Source: Bradyrhizobium sp. SZCCHNS1050
Lineage (GTDB): Bacteria > Pseudomonadota > Alphaproteobacteria > Rhizobiales > Xanthobacteraceae
Direction of reading: 5' to 3'
NCBI RefSeq assembly: GCF_032484785.1
Contig: NZ_JAUETR010000001.1
Location: forward strand, 2,483,501 to 2,547,500
Length of the DNA: 64,000 bases
In this document: positions 47,903 through 59,406 of the stretch, in pieces
Position numbering within the stretch: the stretch's first letter is position 1
Layout: each line of letters begins with the position of its first letter
Translations under genes and position numbers: made by a program
Notes under the pieces: generated by a model
What the model was told of the DNA's origin: nothing
The model's database searches: none
Seen by the model: the letters and a program-made list of their open reading frames with translations, nothing else

Positions 47903-48457
47903 TCAGGACGCCGGCATCAGCACGGTGTCGACCACGTGGATGACGCCGTTCGACTGGTTGACGTTCGGGATCGTCACCATCGAGGTGCCGCCCTTGGCGT
48001 CAACGATCATGACATTCTTGCCCTCGCGCTTGACGGTGAGCTGCTCGCCCTCGACCGTCTTCAGCATCTGGCCGTCCTTCAGGTCGGACGCCTCGAGCTT
48101 GCCGGGCACGACGTGATAGGTGAGGATCTTGGTCAGCGTCGCCTTGTTCTCCGGTTTGACGAGGCTGTCGACGGTGCCGGCCGGCAGCTTGCCGAACGCG
48201 GTATTGGTCGGCGCGAACACCGTGAACGGACCCTTGCCTTCCAGCGTCGGCACGAGGCCGGCGGCCTTCACCGCGGCGACCAGCGTCGTATGATCCTTCG
48301 AGTTGACCGCGTTCTGCACGATGTTCTTGGACGGATACATCGCCGCGCCTCCGACCATCACGGTCTTCTCCTCGGCGCTGGCGGGCGCGACAAAGGTCGA
48401 GGTCAGCGACAGCGCGCTGAAGGCGGCGGCAGCGAGAAAGGCAATGCGCTTGGACAT
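47903..48457 (-). CDS. Exported fasciclin (FAS1) domain protein
   Basis: A 184-residue secreted protein. ATG 48457 (MSKRIAFLAAAAFSALSLTS) follows GGGAGC and begins a signal peptide, cleaved near ASAEE. One FAS1 domain fills the rest: GPFTVFAPTNTAFGKLPAGT, ILTYHVVPGKLEASDL and NGVIHVVDTVLMP are its H1/H2-type motifs. Single-domain FAS1 proteins are periplasmic or surface-bound adhesion-like proteins of unclear function; rhizobial Nex18 is related. It lies next to a molybdoenzyme/cytochrome b pair, an arrangement that may be functional but is split by a terminator. Confidence 0.93.
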   Translation of the reverse strand: MSKRIAFLAAAAFSALSLTSTFVAPASAEEKTVMVGGAAMYPSKNIVQNAVNSKDHTTLVAAVKAAGLVPTLEGKGPFTVFAPTNTAFGKLPAGTVDSLVKPENKATLTKILTYHVVPGKLEASDLKDGQMLKTVEGEQLTVKREGKNVMIVDAKGGTSMVTIPNVNQSNGVIHVVDTVLMPAS

Positions 48458-48888
48458 GGGTAGCTCCCTATGAAAGGCGGCGGCAGAGCCGCGTGATGAG
48501 TTCGACTGCGACACCGATGCTGATCTTGAGCGGATGCGCTCTTGCATCGTGTCAGGCCGAGCTACGCCGCGTTCGGAAGCGAGTTTCGGCGCATAATTTA
48601 ACGTGATCCGTGAAACCTGCGGCGATCGAGATCGTCTCGCCGACTCATTGAACGAGATCCGCGCCGCAATGTCGCAGCCTGCTGCGAACTGATCAGCTCT
48701 CTGTCGGTCATTGGCCGACGCCGATGACCGATCATCGTCGCCATTAACTACAATGCGAGCCGAGCTCGGCCGAACCTGCCGAAAACATTGCGAGTAAGAC
48801 TTTCTTAAGGTTGATTGGTCGGCACGGCGCCGGCTGCGGGAAGGGGATGTCCTGCACTGTCCGGCGCGATCGGCGGGGGTTTCCTACA
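48458..48888. other. Divergent spacer between the fasciclin gene and a small membrane protein gene
   Basis: 431 bases. An AT-rich patch near 48590-48605 (CATAATTTAACGTGATC) and another at 48740-48760 could mark promoters. I looked for a GGAAC-type general stress promoter and did not find a clear one. No gene or repeat class was recognised. Confidence 0.4.
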
Positions 48889-49308
48889 GTGAACAGAACG
48901 ATCTGGATTGCGGGGTTCTGCCTCGTGATAATCTGCTGCTTGCTTGCAACGAAGATGGTGCTTGCCGCGGTATCGCCCGGCGACATCGCGGGCGAAGCGA
49001 CGTCGTCGCTGATCCGCGAGCCCATTCCCGGCGTTGATACGTTGAACGAGTCCGATCGCAGTTTCGAAACACCGCCGCTCGATCTCAACGAAGGCGCACG
49101 GCTGCCGCTGCTCTCGCGGGCCGTGCGCGCGGAGGGACGTGGTGCGTCGGCTGCCCACCGCGCCAAGCCGGCCAGCAAGTCGACCGTGCTGCGGCCGGCC
49201 AAGCGCGAGGCCGCGCCGGTGAAGAGCGCGGCGGCGCCGTGCCGGCAGCTCGATCCGATCGCCCGCTTCCTTGCGTCGGCGAAGATCGGGCCGCGCTGCC
49301 AGGCTTGA
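48889..49308 (+). CDS. Hypothetical protein with N-terminal membrane anchor, 139 residues
   Basis: From GTG 48889 (MNRTIWIAGFCLVIICCLLA) the protein has one membrane segment or signal sequence, then a mature part of about 115 residues with no known domain: SPGDIAGEATSSLIREPIPG, then a basic Ala/Lys/Arg-rich linker, and an ending CRQLDPIARFLASAKIGPRC with two cysteines. An ATG at 48847 would add 14 residues but lacks a signal-like start. It converges with the topoisomerase IB gene with 12 bases between stops. The function is unknown; the paired cysteines suggest a periplasmic disulfide. Confidence 0.65.
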   Translation: MNRTIWIAGFCLVIICCLLATKMVLAAVSPGDIAGEATSSLIREPIPGVDTLNESDRSFETPPLDLNEGARLPLLSRAVRAEGRGASAAHRAKPASKSTVLRPAKREAAPVKSAAAPCRQLDPIARFLASAKIGPRCQA

Positions 49309-49320
49309 TGAATTGCGGCG

Positions 49321-50508
49321 TCAGGCCGAGACCGCCGTCACCACCTGCGCCAGCAATTGCTCGCGCCGCGTCTGCGAGCGCTGGCCCTTCATGGTGGCGG
49401 CGAAGCGTTCGAGGATGCCGTCCTCGAACGCCGTAACGATGGTGTCGTGCACGTAGCTCTTGCGGCAGATCGCCGGCGTGTTGGTGAGCTCGTCGGCGGC
49501 GGCGCGGATCGCTTCCAGGATCTGCTTCTTGCGGCCGCGCGCGCTCGCCGCCGGCGTGATCCTCGACAAGGTCTCCAGCGCCACGGCCGAGGCCATCAGC
49601 GTGCGGAAATCCTTCAGTGAGATCTTGATGCCGGCGATCTCACGCAGGAAGGCGTTGACCTGTGTGGTCGAGACCGCGCGCACCACGCCCTGGGCGTCGC
49701 GGTATTGGAACATGCGACGGCCGGGCACGCCGCGCAAAATGCCGACGGCCCGCACCAGCTTGGCGGCGTCGCATTCCTTGCGCACGGCCTTGCCGCCCTT
49801 GGCCTTGAAGGTCAGCACCAGGGAGTCATCCTCGAGCGTGACGTTCGACTTCAACAGTGTGGTGGCGCCGCGCGTGCCGTTCAGCCGGGCATAGGACTCG
49901 TTGCCGGGGCGAATGGCCGTGCGCGCGATCAGCTCGATGACAGCAGCGAGCGCGAACTCGCGCGTCGGCTGGTCGCCGGCGAGATGTTTCGACACCGCGC
50001 GACGGATGCGCGGCAGCGCGCCGACCAGCTTGGCGAGGCGATGCGCCTTGCGATGCTCGCGCACCTTCTCCCAGTCGGCGTGATAGCGGTATTGCAGCCG
50101 GCCGGCGGCATCGACGCCAACCGCCTGCAGATGCAGGTTCGGATCGGGGGCGTAGCGCACCTCGCGATAGGCCGGCGGCACCGCCATCGCATGCAGGCGG
50201 CGGATGGTGCCGGCGTGGCGGATCGGGGTGCCGTTGGCGCGGATGAAGGTATAGCTCTTGCCCCGCCTGATGCGGCGGATGGTCAGCGCGGTCTGGTCGC
50301 CGAGCTTCAGCCCGATGCGCTTGGCGAGCTCCTCGACCGAGGTCTTGGCATTGCCTTGCGCGTCGGCGGTCTTGGCGTGGGCCAGATCCTTCAAGCTCAG
50401 CTTGCGGCGCGGCGGCTTGGGCGGCCACTGGCCCAGCGCTTTCGCGAGCGCGACCTCGGGATCGGCCGGGCCGACCCGCGGGCTCTCGAAATTCTGCTGG
50501 TCCATCAT
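49321..50508 (-). CDS. DNA topoisomerase IB (poxvirus/eukaryotic type)
   Basis: A 395-residue type IB topoisomerase that relaxes supercoils by nicking one strand. The N-terminal half has GKSYTFIRANGTPIRHAGTI and AVPPAYREVRYAPDPNLHL. The catalytic domain shows ARTAIRPGNESYARLNGTRG (first Arg), the KAKGGKAVRKE Lys segment, and the nucleophile tyrosine in NTPAICRKSYVHDTIV. Proteins of this length are widespread in alphaproteobacteria and probably aid repair or stress tolerance; that is known only in general. It is alone and diverges from acs. Confidence 0.94.
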   Translation of the reverse strand: MMDQQNFESPRVGPADPEVALAKALGQWPPKPPRRKLSLKDLAHAKTADAQGNAKTSVEELAKRIGLKLGDQTALTIRRIRRGKSYTFIRANGTPIRHAGTIRRLHAMAVPPAYREVRYAPDPNLHLQAVGVDAAGRLQYRYHADWEKVREHRKAHRLAKLVGALPRIRRAVSKHLAGDQPTREFALAAVIELIARTAIRPGNESYARLNGTRGATTLLKSNVTLEDDSLVLTFKAKGGKAVRKECDAAKLVRAVGILRGVPGRRMFQYRDAQGVVRAVSTTQVNAFLREIAGIKISLKDFRTLMASAVALETLSRITPAASARGRKKQILEAIRAAADELTNTPAICRKSYVHDTIVTAFEDGILERFAATMKGQRSQTRREQLLAQVVTAVSA

Positions 50509-50886
50509 TGCTTTAGACGCCCTGCCGTCGTTTTCATCCGCTCAATGCCCCGGAGTCCGGTTTGGTTCCGGCCGGGTTATCCACAGCTTCAAGGCGATTT
50601 AGGGCGTGACGGGCCGGATAGCGAGTCCCAAATTTTGGGCAAAGCGGTTTCAAAATACCGGTACCCGCCCCGATTCCGGGTAACCTTGATGCTGCAGACT
50701 GTAGCGATCTCCGAGGCGCGGCCGGCGCACGCAACCTCCGCGCACAATTCTTTGATCCTGCTCAGACCGCCTCCCCGCCGAAGGTCCTACTTGTCTTGCC
50801 TTGTCGCCGCCGGTTACGCGGACGCATAGTGGGAACAACGATGGCCTGCGCGGGATCGACGGCAGGCCGCATGTGGAGGGTGTGAA
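50509..50886. promoter_or_regulatory. Divergent spacer between topoisomerase IB and acs
   Basis: 378 bases that must hold both promoters. A palindrome, CCCAAA T TTTGGG at 50627-50639, lies close to a second short one, TACCGGTA near 50656. Either may be an operator. A single TTATCCACA at 50577 is treated as chance. GGAGGGTG just before the acs ATG is a good ribosome binding site. Confidence 0.5.
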
Positions 50887-52839
<1,953 letters not shown>

Positions 52840-52895
52840 GCACGCCGTGCCCCGCGGGCGCCAAGCGCGTTCGCCGCAATCGTCAAGTCTCATCG

Positions 52896-52928
52896 CACTC
52901 CCGCGGCTGATTCCGCGGGAGTGTTGTT
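52896..52928 (+). terminator. Rho-independent terminator after acs
   Basis: An 11-12-bp stem, CACTCCCGCGG and CCGCGGGAGTG, with a 6-base loop and TTGTTTT after it, about 57 bases past the acs stop. Confidence 0.92.
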
Positions 52929-53027
52929 TTCAGGTCATTTACTCGCAGACGGAGTTTTCCTTTCCTCATGCGATCTGCGTGCTCCCGGCCGGGAGCAGGC
53001 GCCGCGGAACCGGCTGAGGGGATGACC

Positions 53028-53561
53028 ATGCGGACTGGGGCGGTCAGGCTGACAATGAAGGCGGCGATGCTGGCCGCGTCGGTGATCGGAACCATGGTCA
53101 CGACGGCCGGCTCTGCGTCGGCCCGTCCCGAGTTGGTCGCCGTCGGCGGCGACTTTTCGCCGGGCACCATCGTCGTGAGGACCGGCGAGCGGAAACTCTA
53201 TCTCGTGCTCGATGGCAGCCACGCCTTGCGCTACACGGTCGGCGTCGGCAAGGCCGGCCGGCAATGGGCCGGCACCACCAAGATCGACGGCAAGTACAAG
53301 AATCCGGCCTGGGCTCCGCCCGCCGACGTCAAGCGCGACAAGCCGGAGCTGCCGGACGTCATTCCCGGCGGCTCGCCGCGCAATCCGATGGGCGTTGCCG
53401 CCTTGACGCTCGCCGGCGGCGAATATGCGATCCACGGCACCAACGTGCCGAATTCGGTGGGCGGCTATGTCTCGTATGGCTGCATCCGCATGCTCAACCC
53501 GGATATCACCGACCTCTACGAGCGCGTGTCGATCGGCACGACGGTGGTGGTCACGCGCTGA
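53028..53561 (+). CDS. L,D-transpeptidase (YkuD family)
   Basis: A 177-residue exported enzyme that cross-links or modifies peptidoglycan or links proteins to it. ATG 53028 has GAGGGG upstream and begins MRTGAVRLTMKAAMLAASVI, a signal peptide cleaved near SASA. The YkuD domain has ERKLYLVLDGSHALRYTVGV, YAIHGTNVP with the first His, and the catalytic Cys in VSYGCIRML. The usual motif is SHGC; here the residue before GC is Tyr, a variant common in rhizobial members. It lies alone between acs and the DUF1674 gene. Confidence 0.92.
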   Translation: MRTGAVRLTMKAAMLAASVIGTMVTTAGSASARPELVAVGGDFSPGTIVVRTGERKLYLVLDGSHALRYTVGVGKAGRQWAGTTKIDGKYKNPAWAPPADVKRDKPELPDVIPGGSPRNPMGVAALTLAGGEYAIHGTNVPNSVGGYVSYGCIRMLNPDITDLYERVSIGTTVVVTR

Positions 53562-53645
53562 GTCACCGTTGCGATACGGGAGTGCGGCGAACGCGGGACC
53601 GGCAAGCCCGGCGCCGAACAACGCAAGCCGCGCGCCGAGATCCCG

Positions 53646-53900
53646 TCAGAAGTCCGAGATGATTCCCTTTTTCTCCCAGTCGCCGTAACGGGTCGGCTCC
53701 GGCCCTTTCGGCCCCTGCAACTCCGTCGGCATCGGCTTCGTCTGTTGTGCTGCCAGTCGGCGGCGTTCCTCAGCCTCGGCCAGCGCGCGCTGCGCGGCCG
53801 GCGTCAGCGGCTTGCGCGGCGCCTCATTGCTGGCGACCACGGCCAAAGCGGCCTTGCCCTTCGGCTCACTCCTGGGCTCATTCTCGGGCTCGTTGCTCAT
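53646..53900 (-). CDS. DUF1674 / SDHAF4-like succinate dehydrogenase assembly factor
   Basis: An 84-residue protein starting at ATG 53900 (MSNEPENEPRSEPKGKAALA). The first 55 residues are charged and disordered (RALAEAEERRRLAAQQ). The conserved end GPKGPEPTRYGDWEKKGIIS is the DUF1674/SDHAF4 signature, whose relatives help assemble flavinylated succinate dehydrogenase. It acts in the cytoplasm. The same frame stays open for 1.5 kb more on this strand, but that part is antisense to rsmB. It diverges from rsmB, as often seen in alphaproteobacteria. Confidence 0.9.
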   Translation of the reverse strand: MSNEPENEPRSEPKGKAALAVVASNEAPRKPLTPAAQRALAEAEERRRLAAQQTKPMPTELQGPKGPEPTRYGDWEKKGIISDF

Positions 53901-54095
53901 CGTACCATTCCACCATTGAACCGGTTCGTTCCCGACCTCATCAGATCGTGTGCCCACCCATGAAAAAACAGGGCTAATAAAAGCAGAGCCGATTCTTACA
54001 TTTGGCATATTCCGGTGACAGAGGACCCGCAAGCTGATGGCATGCACCCGATGGTCGCGGAACTGCCTTTCTTCTTTCGCGAGTAATTCCCAGGC

Positions 54096-55448
54096 ATGCC
54101 TCCGCCGCGTTTTGCGACCCCTTCCGAAGTCCCAGGCCTGGCGGCACGGCGCATCGCCGCCGACGTGGTCGACGGCGTGCTGCACAAGCATCGCACCCTC
54201 GACGATCAGCTCGACGGGACCGGCGCACATCCCGGACTGAAGCATCTGGCCGACCGCGACCGCGCGCTGATGCGGCGGCTGGTCGCCACCACCTTGCGGC
54301 GGCTTGGAACGCTCGGTCACGTGCTGTCGCGGCTGCTGGATCGCGGCGTGCCGACCGACGCGCCGCGGGCGCAGAGCGCGCTGCTGATCGGCGCCGCCCA
54401 GATCCTCTGGATGGACGTTCCTGACCACGCCGCCGTCGACCTCTCCGTCCGCCTGGTGCAGGCCGACCGCCGCGCAGCGAAATATGCCGGGCTCGTCAAC
54501 GCGGTGCTGCGGCGCTGCGCGCGCGAGGGCGCAACCCTGCTCGACGATGCCACCGGTCAGCCGCTCGACATCGCGCCCTGGCTGCTCAAGCGCTGGATCG
54601 ATCATTATGGCGAAGCGACCGCCAGGGACATCGCCGCGGCGCTCGGCCAGGAGCCGTCGCTCGACCTCACGGTGAAGTCGGACCCGGCGCAATGGGCGTC
54701 GCGGCTGCATGGTGAGGTGCTGTCGACCGGCACCGTGCGCACCGTGCTGCATGGTTCGGTGACGGTGCTGCCGGGCTTCGCCGAGGGACAATGGTGGGTG
54801 CAGGACGCCGCCGCCGCCTTGCCTGCGCGCCTGCTCGGCGACATCAGCGGCAAGGCCGTCGCCGACCTCTGCGCGGCGCCAGGCGGCAAGACGGCTCAGC
54901 TCGCCCATGCCGGCGCCCGCGTCACCGCGGTCGACCGGTCGCCGGCCCGGATGAACCGGCTGAAGGACAACATGACCCGGCTGCAGCTGACCGCCGAGAC
55001 GGTCGTGGCCGACGCCGCCGAATGGCAGCCCGCCGACAGCGGCGGCTTCGACGGCCTGCTGCTCGATGCGCCCTGCACCTCGACCGGCACGATTCGGCGT
55101 CATCCCGACGTCGGCTGGTTGCGCAGCGAGGCCGACATCGCCGCGTTGTCGGGCTTGCAGGCGCGGCTGTTGACCAGGGCGGGCAGCCTGATCAAGCCGG
55201 GCGGAACCCTGGTCTACTGCACCTGTTCGCTGGAGCCCGAGGAGGGCGAGCAGGTGGTCGAGCGCGTGCTGGCCGAAACCACCGAGCTGCGCCGCGTCCC
55301 CGTCAACGCCGGCGAGGTGGCAGGACTGGCCGAGCTGGTCACCCCGGCCGGCGACCTGCGCACGCTGCCCTGCCATTTGCCGCACCAGGACCCCCGGCTT
55401 GGCGGTCTCGATGGTTTTTATGCGGCGAGACTGGAGCGGCGGCCGTGA
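54096..55448 (+). CDS. rsmB: 16S rRNA cytosine-C5 methyltransferase (RsmB/Fmu-like)
   Basis: A 450-residue methyltransferase. The N-terminal NusB-like domain (residues about 10-145) contains ARRIAADVVDGVLHKHRTLD and KYAGLVNAVLRRCAREG. The C-terminal SAM domain has VADLCAAPGGKTAQLAHAG, VTAVDRSPARMNRLKDN, and the two catalytic cysteine motifs LLLDAPCTSTGTIRRHPD and YCTCSLEPEEGE. It makes m5C967 (E. coli numbering) in 16S rRNA. The heparinase-like gene and purH follow on the same strand, an order common in Rhizobiales. Confidence 0.94.
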   Translation: MPPPRFATPSEVPGLAARRIAADVVDGVLHKHRTLDDQLDGTGAHPGLKHLADRDRALMRRLVATTLRRLGTLGHVLSRLLDRGVPTDAPRAQSALLIGAAQILWMDVPDHAAVDLSVRLVQADRRAAKYAGLVNAVLRRCAREGATLLDDATGQPLDIAPWLLKRWIDHYGEATARDIAAALGQEPSLDLTVKSDPAQWASRLHGEVLSTGTVRTVLHGSVTVLPGFAEGQWWVQDAAAALPARLLGDISGKAVADLCAAPGGKTAQLAHAGARVTAVDRSPARMNRLKDNMTRLQLTAETVVADAAEWQPADSGGFDGLLLDAPCTSTGTIRRHPDVGWLRSEADIAALSGLQARLLTRAGSLIKPGGTLVYCTCSLEPEEGEQVVERVLAETTELRRVPVNAGEVAGLAELVTPAGDLRTLPCHLPHQDPRLGGLDGFYAARLERRP

Positions 55449-55579
55449 GCGTGTCATCGTGCGCCGTGCGCCGGCCCTGCGTCGGTCGGGCTTTAAGGGC
55501 GTCGGCGTTGCGTTAGTCCGTTAAATCCTGATTTTGCACCAGATTCTGGTCCCGCGATGGTGCTGCACCGGGGCCAAAA

Positions 55580-57406
55580 ATGGTGTATCGGCGGCAGTTG
55601 CGATCTATGAAGGATGCGCAACCGAATCCCCCTCTGAATCCAAGGCTTGGCGTGTCCGCCGCTCAACGCAGACGCATATCGACGCTGGTGATGGGCCGCT
55701 TTGCGCGCAGCCTGATGTCCAACGTCAGCGGTGTATCGGTATCCGTGTCCGGGTTGTGGCCCGGTCGCGCCGACCGACTCATCATTGCGCCGCATGACCT
55801 GCGCACGTCGGACGCGACGCGGGCGGCCGAGATCTACGCCGGCCGCTTCGTCTTCGCCGGCAAGATCGTGACCTGCCATGGCCGCTCGATCTTCGACCTG
55901 GAGCCGCCGTCCGAGGACTGGGAGGTGGCCCTGCTCGGCTTCGGCTGGCTGCGACATCTGCGCGCAGCCGACACCGCGCTGACCCGCGCCAATGCCCGTG
56001 CTCTGGTCGACGACTGGATCACCAACCAGATCGGCCGCCATCCGCTGAGCCGGCGCGCCGACGTGCTGGCGCGGCGGGTGATCTCGCTGCTGTCGCAGGC
56101 GCCGCTGGTGCTGGCCGATTCCGACGGCAAGTTCTACCGCCGCTATCTGCGCGGGCTGACCCGCGAGATCCGCTATCTGCGCTATTCGACGATCGACATC
56201 CCGGATGGCGCGCCGCGGCTGCAGGTGCTGATCGCACTGTGTTACGCCTCGCTGTGCCTCGCCAACCAGGCCAAGCACATCCGCAGCGCGACCCGGAAAC
56301 TCTCCGACGAATTGCAGCGGCAGATCCTGCCCGATGGCGGCCACGTCTCGCGCAATCCGGGCGCGCTGATCGAATTGCTGATCGACCTGCTGCCGCTGCG
56401 GCAGACGTTTGCGGCCCGCAACATCGCCCCGCCGCCGGCGCTGCTCAACGCCATCGACCGCATGATGCCGATGCTGCGCTTCTTCCGCCACGGCGACGGC
56501 AACATGGCGCTGTTCAATGGCATGGGCGGCACCCCTTCCGACCTGCTGGCGACCCTGCTCGCCTACGACGACACCCACGGCACGCCGATGGCGAGCATGC
56601 CGCATTCCGGTTTCCAGCGGCTCGATGCCGGACCGATGACGTTGATCGTCGATACCGGTCCGCCGCCGCCACCGCATCTGAGCCATGAGGCCCATGCCGG
56701 CTGCCTCGCCTTCGAGATGTCCTCCGGACCGTGCCGCATCGTGATCAATTGCGGCATGCCGTCGACCGGTCGCGATAATTGGCGCGCCTTCGCGCGCAGC
56801 ACGGTGGCGCATTCGACGCTGACCTACCACAACACCTCGTCCTGCACCTTCGTCGAGATGTCGGCGATGAAGCGCCTGCTGCACGGCGCGCCGATCGTAT
56901 CGGGTCCGACGCGGGTCGAGAATTTCCGCGAGATCGTGCCCGACGGCACCGTGCTGTCGACCTCGCACAACGGCTACGCGGCGAAATTCGGCCTGATCCA
57001 TCGTCGCGTGCTGGTGGCGGCGGAGGACGGCTCGCGGCTCGACGGCGAGGACACCGTGACGCCGGCGCAGGGCGCGCGGCTCCGCGGCGGCGGATCGGAC
57101 TACGCGCTGCGCTTCCACCTGCACCCGGCCGTCAAGGCCAGCCGGCTCAGCGACGGCCGCGGCGCCATGCTGGTGCTGCCCAATCGCGAGGTCTGGACGT
57201 TCGAGACGTTCGACGATCGAGTCGACCTCGAGGACAGCGTGTTTCTCGCCGGCAATGACGGTCCGCGCCGCACCACGCAACTGGTGATCCGGCAGGACGC
57301 GCAGCAGGCCCCGTCGATCCGCTGGAGCTTCGTCCGCTCGTCGACGTCCCCGACCGAGACCAACGGGCGCCGCAACGGGCGGAGAGAGCCTGAGCTGCCG
57401 CTGTAA
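55580..57406 (+). CDS. Heparinase II/III-family protein
   Basis: A 608-residue protein. The N-terminal half is an alpha/alpha toroid ([20 protein letters not shown], then [20 protein letters not shown], the family's conserved DGGH/R motif, and [16 protein letters not shown]). The C-terminal half is a beta-sandwich with [20 protein letters not shown] and [17 protein letters not shown]. Family members cleave acidic polysaccharides, but this cytoplasmic-looking rhizobial version has no signal peptide and its substrate is unknown. The start could also be ATG 55607. Its place between rsmB and purH is conserved in the group and does not indicate function. Confidence 0.9.
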   Translation: MVYRRQLRSMKDAQPNPPLNPRLGVSAAQRRRISTLVMGRFARSLMSNVSGVSVSVSGLWPGRADRLIIAPHDLRTSDATRAAEIYAGRFVFAGKIVTCHGRSIFDLEPPSEDWEVALLGFGWLRHLRAADTALTRANARALVDDWITNQIGRHPLSRRADVLARRVISLLSQAPLVLADSDGKFYRRYLRGLTREIRYLRYSTIDIPDGAPRLQVLIALCYASLCLANQAKHIRSATRKLSDELQRQILPDGGHVSRNPGALIELLIDLLPLRQTFAARNIAPPPALLNAIDRMMPMLRFFRHGDGNMALFNGMGGTPSDLLATLLAYDDTHGTPMASMPHSGFQRLDAGPMTLIVDTGPPPPPHLSHEAHAGCLAFEMSSGPCRIVINCGMPSTGRDNWRAFARSTVAHSTLTYHNTSSCTFVEMSAMKRLLHGAPIVSGPTRVENFREIVPDGTVLSTSHNGYAAKFGLIHRRVLVAAEDGSRLDGEDTVTPAQGARLRGGGSDYALRFHLHPAVKASRLSDGRGAMLVLPNREVWTFETFDDRVDLEDSVFLAGNDGPRRTTQLVIRQDAQQAPSIRWSFVRSSTSPTETNGRRNGRREPELPL

Positions 57407-57683
57407 CACCCTGGCTCTCGCTTCTCAGATCATCTCACATCACCGTCCGTCGAGACGTCCGCCTTCGGCGGGCCCTCGGAACGCGGCCGACGTTCGGGCG
57501 GCTCATCGTGAGACGTGCGGCCAAGATGATCGTTCGATCGGCCACCCGTTGTCGCGGGCGGCAAAAGCTGATATGAGGCCCGCTCTCGCGCGACTGGCGA
57601 CTTTGGATGGAGCACCATCGGGGAGCGCGGGATTTGACGCCGTGCGCCTGGGCATTTTGAACTCCTGCACAAGGACTCTGCCC
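57407..57683. other. Spacer upstream of purH
   Basis: 277 bases between the heparinase-like gene and purH. No repeat class or terminator with a T-run was recognised. An open frame continues upstream of purH to 57549 but lacks family similarity and a ribosome binding site. Confidence 0.4.
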
Positions 57684-59276
57684 ATGACCAATCAGCTTCG
57701 TCGCGTTCACCGTGCCCTGCTTTCCGTATCCGACAAGACCGGCCTGGTCGACTTCGCCCGCTCGCTCGCCGCGCGCGGCATCGAGCTGATCTCGACCGGC
57801 GGCACCGCCAAGGCGATTGCCGATGCCGGCCTCAAGGTGAAGGACGTCTCCGACCTCACCGGCTTTCCCGAGATGATGGACGGCCGCGTCAAGACGCTGC
57901 ATCCGAAGGTGCATGGCGGACTGCTCGCGATCCGCGGCAATGATGAGCATGCCGAGGCGATGAAGACCCACGGCATCGCGCCGATCGATCTGCTCGTCGT
58001 CAATCTCTACCCGTTCGAGGCCACGGTCGAACGCGGCGCCCCGTTCAACGACTGCATCGAGAACATCGACATCGGCGGCCCGGCGATGATCCGCGCGGCG
58101 TCGAAGAACCACGAGGACGTCGCCGTCGTCGTCGACGTCAACGACTATCACGCCGTGCTGGACGACCTGGCGCGGCATGAGGGTTCGACCACGCTGCTGC
58201 TGCGCCGCCGGCTTGCCGCCAAGGCCTATGCGCGCACCGCCGCCTATGATGCCGCGATCTCCAACTGGTTCGCCGCCACCATCCAGAACGACGCGCCCGA
58301 TTACCGCGCCTTCGGTGGCAAGCTGATCCAGTCGCTGCGCTATGGCGAGAACCCGCACCAGCACGCAGCGTTCTACGCGCTGCCCGGCCGCCGTCCCGGC
58401 GTCGCCACCGCTCGCCAGCTGCAAGGCAAGGAGCTGTCCTACAACAACATCAACGACACCGACGCGGCCTATGAGTGCATCGCCGAGTTCGACCCGGCGC
58501 GCACCGCCGCCTGTGTCATCGTCAAGCACGCCAATCCCTGCGGTGTCGCCGAAGGGCCCGATCTCGTCACCGCCTACCAGAAGGCGCTGGCCTGTGACTC
58601 GACCTCGGCGTTCGGCGGGATCATCGCGATGAACCGCAAGCTCGATGCCGCCACGGCGCACGCGATCACCGGCATCTTCACCGAGGTGATCATCGCGCCC
58701 GACGCGACCGAGGAGGCGATCGCGGTGATCGCAGCGCGCAAGAACCTGCGGCTGCTGCTCGCCGGCGCCCTGCCCGATCCGCGCGAAGCCGGCCTCACCG
58801 CCAAGACCGTGGCCGGCGGCCTGCTGGTGCAGAGCCGCGACAATGCTGTCGTCGATGACATGGAGCTGAAGGTGGTGACCAAGCGCGCCCCCACCGAAGC
58901 CGAGCTGCGCGACCTGCGCTTCGCCTTCCGCGTCGCCAAGCATGTCAAGTCGAACACCATCGTCTACGCCAAGGAGTCGGCGACAGTCGGCATCGGCGCG
59001 GGACAGATGAGCCGGGTCGATTCGGCGCGCATCGCCGCGCGCAAGGCGCTGGATGCAGCCAGCGCGCTCAAGCTCGCCGAGCCGCTGACCAAGGGATCGG
59101 TGGTCGCCTCCGACGCGTTCTTTCCGTTCGCCGACGGCATGCTCGCCTGCATCGAGGCCGGCGCCACCGCCGTGATCCAGCCGGGCGGATCGGTGCGCGA
59201 CGACGAGGTCATCAAGGCCGCCGACGAGCACGGCATCGCCATGGTGCTGACCGGCGTCCGGCACTTCCGGCACTGA
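57684..59276 (+). CDS. purH: Bifunctional AICAR formyltransferase / IMP cyclohydrolase PurH
   Basis: A 530-residue enzyme for the last two steps of IMP synthesis. ATG 57684 gives [20 protein letters not shown]. The N-terminal cyclohydrolase (MGS-like) domain holds [39 protein letters not shown] and [20 protein letters not shown]. The C-terminal formyltransferase has [34 protein letters not shown] (catalytic Lys/His) and [21 protein letters not shown] class A repeat follows the gene and separates it from the convergent MFS gene. Confidence 0.98.
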   Translation: MTNQLRRVHRALLSVSDKTGLVDFARSLAARGIELISTGGTAKAIADAGLKVKDVSDLTGFPEMMDGRVKTLHPKVHGGLLAIRGNDEHAEAMKTHGIAPIDLLVVNLYPFEATVERGAPFNDCIENIDIGGPAMIRAASKNHEDVAVVVDVNDYHAVLDDLARHEGSTTLLLRRRLAAKAYARTAAYDAAISNWFAATIQNDAPDYRAFGGKLIQSLRYGENPHQHAAFYALPGRRPGVATARQLQGKELSYNNINDTDAAYECIAEFDPARTAACVIVKHANPCGVAEGPDLVTAYQKALACDSTSAFGGIIAMNRKLDAATAHAITGIFTEVIIAPDATEEAIAVIAARKNLRLLLAGALPDPREAGLTAKTVAGGLLVQSRDNAVVDDMELKVVTKRAPTEAELRDLRFAFRVAKHVKSNTIVYAKESATVGIGAGQMSRVDSARIAARKALDAASALKLAEPLTKGSVVASDAFFPFADGMLACIEAGATAVIQPGGSVRDDEVIKAADEHGIAMVLTGVRHFRH

Positions 59277-59290
59277 TTGCGCCCACAATC

Positions 59291-59399
59291 TCCGCCGTCA
59301 TTCCGGGATGCGCCGCAAGGCGCAGGCCCGGAATCCATAACCACGATCGTGAGTATGGATTCCGGGCTCGCCCTGCGGGCGCCCCGGAATGACGGCGGA
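59291..59399. repeat. Class A palindromic repeat between purH and the MFS gene
   Basis: TCCGCCGTCATTCCGGG and CCCGGAATGACGGCGGA (with small offsets) are outer arms, GGAATCCATA and TATGGATTCC inner arms, and CACGATCGTG the centre. It fills most of the 130-base gap between converging genes. Confidence 0.92.
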
Positions 59400-59406
59400 G
59401 CAAGTT

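Noticed and set aside
50577..50585. TTATCCACA, a perfect DnaA-box sequence
   Set aside because: It is a single copy with no cluster, AT-rich unwinding region or dnaA/dnaN neighbours. One such 9-mer is expected about every second 64-kb window by chance.
53646..55457. A 603-codon minus-strand frame fused to the DUF1674 gene
   Set aside because: Only the last 84 codons resemble a family. The rest is antisense to rsmB, whose catalytic cysteine motifs are intact on the other strand.
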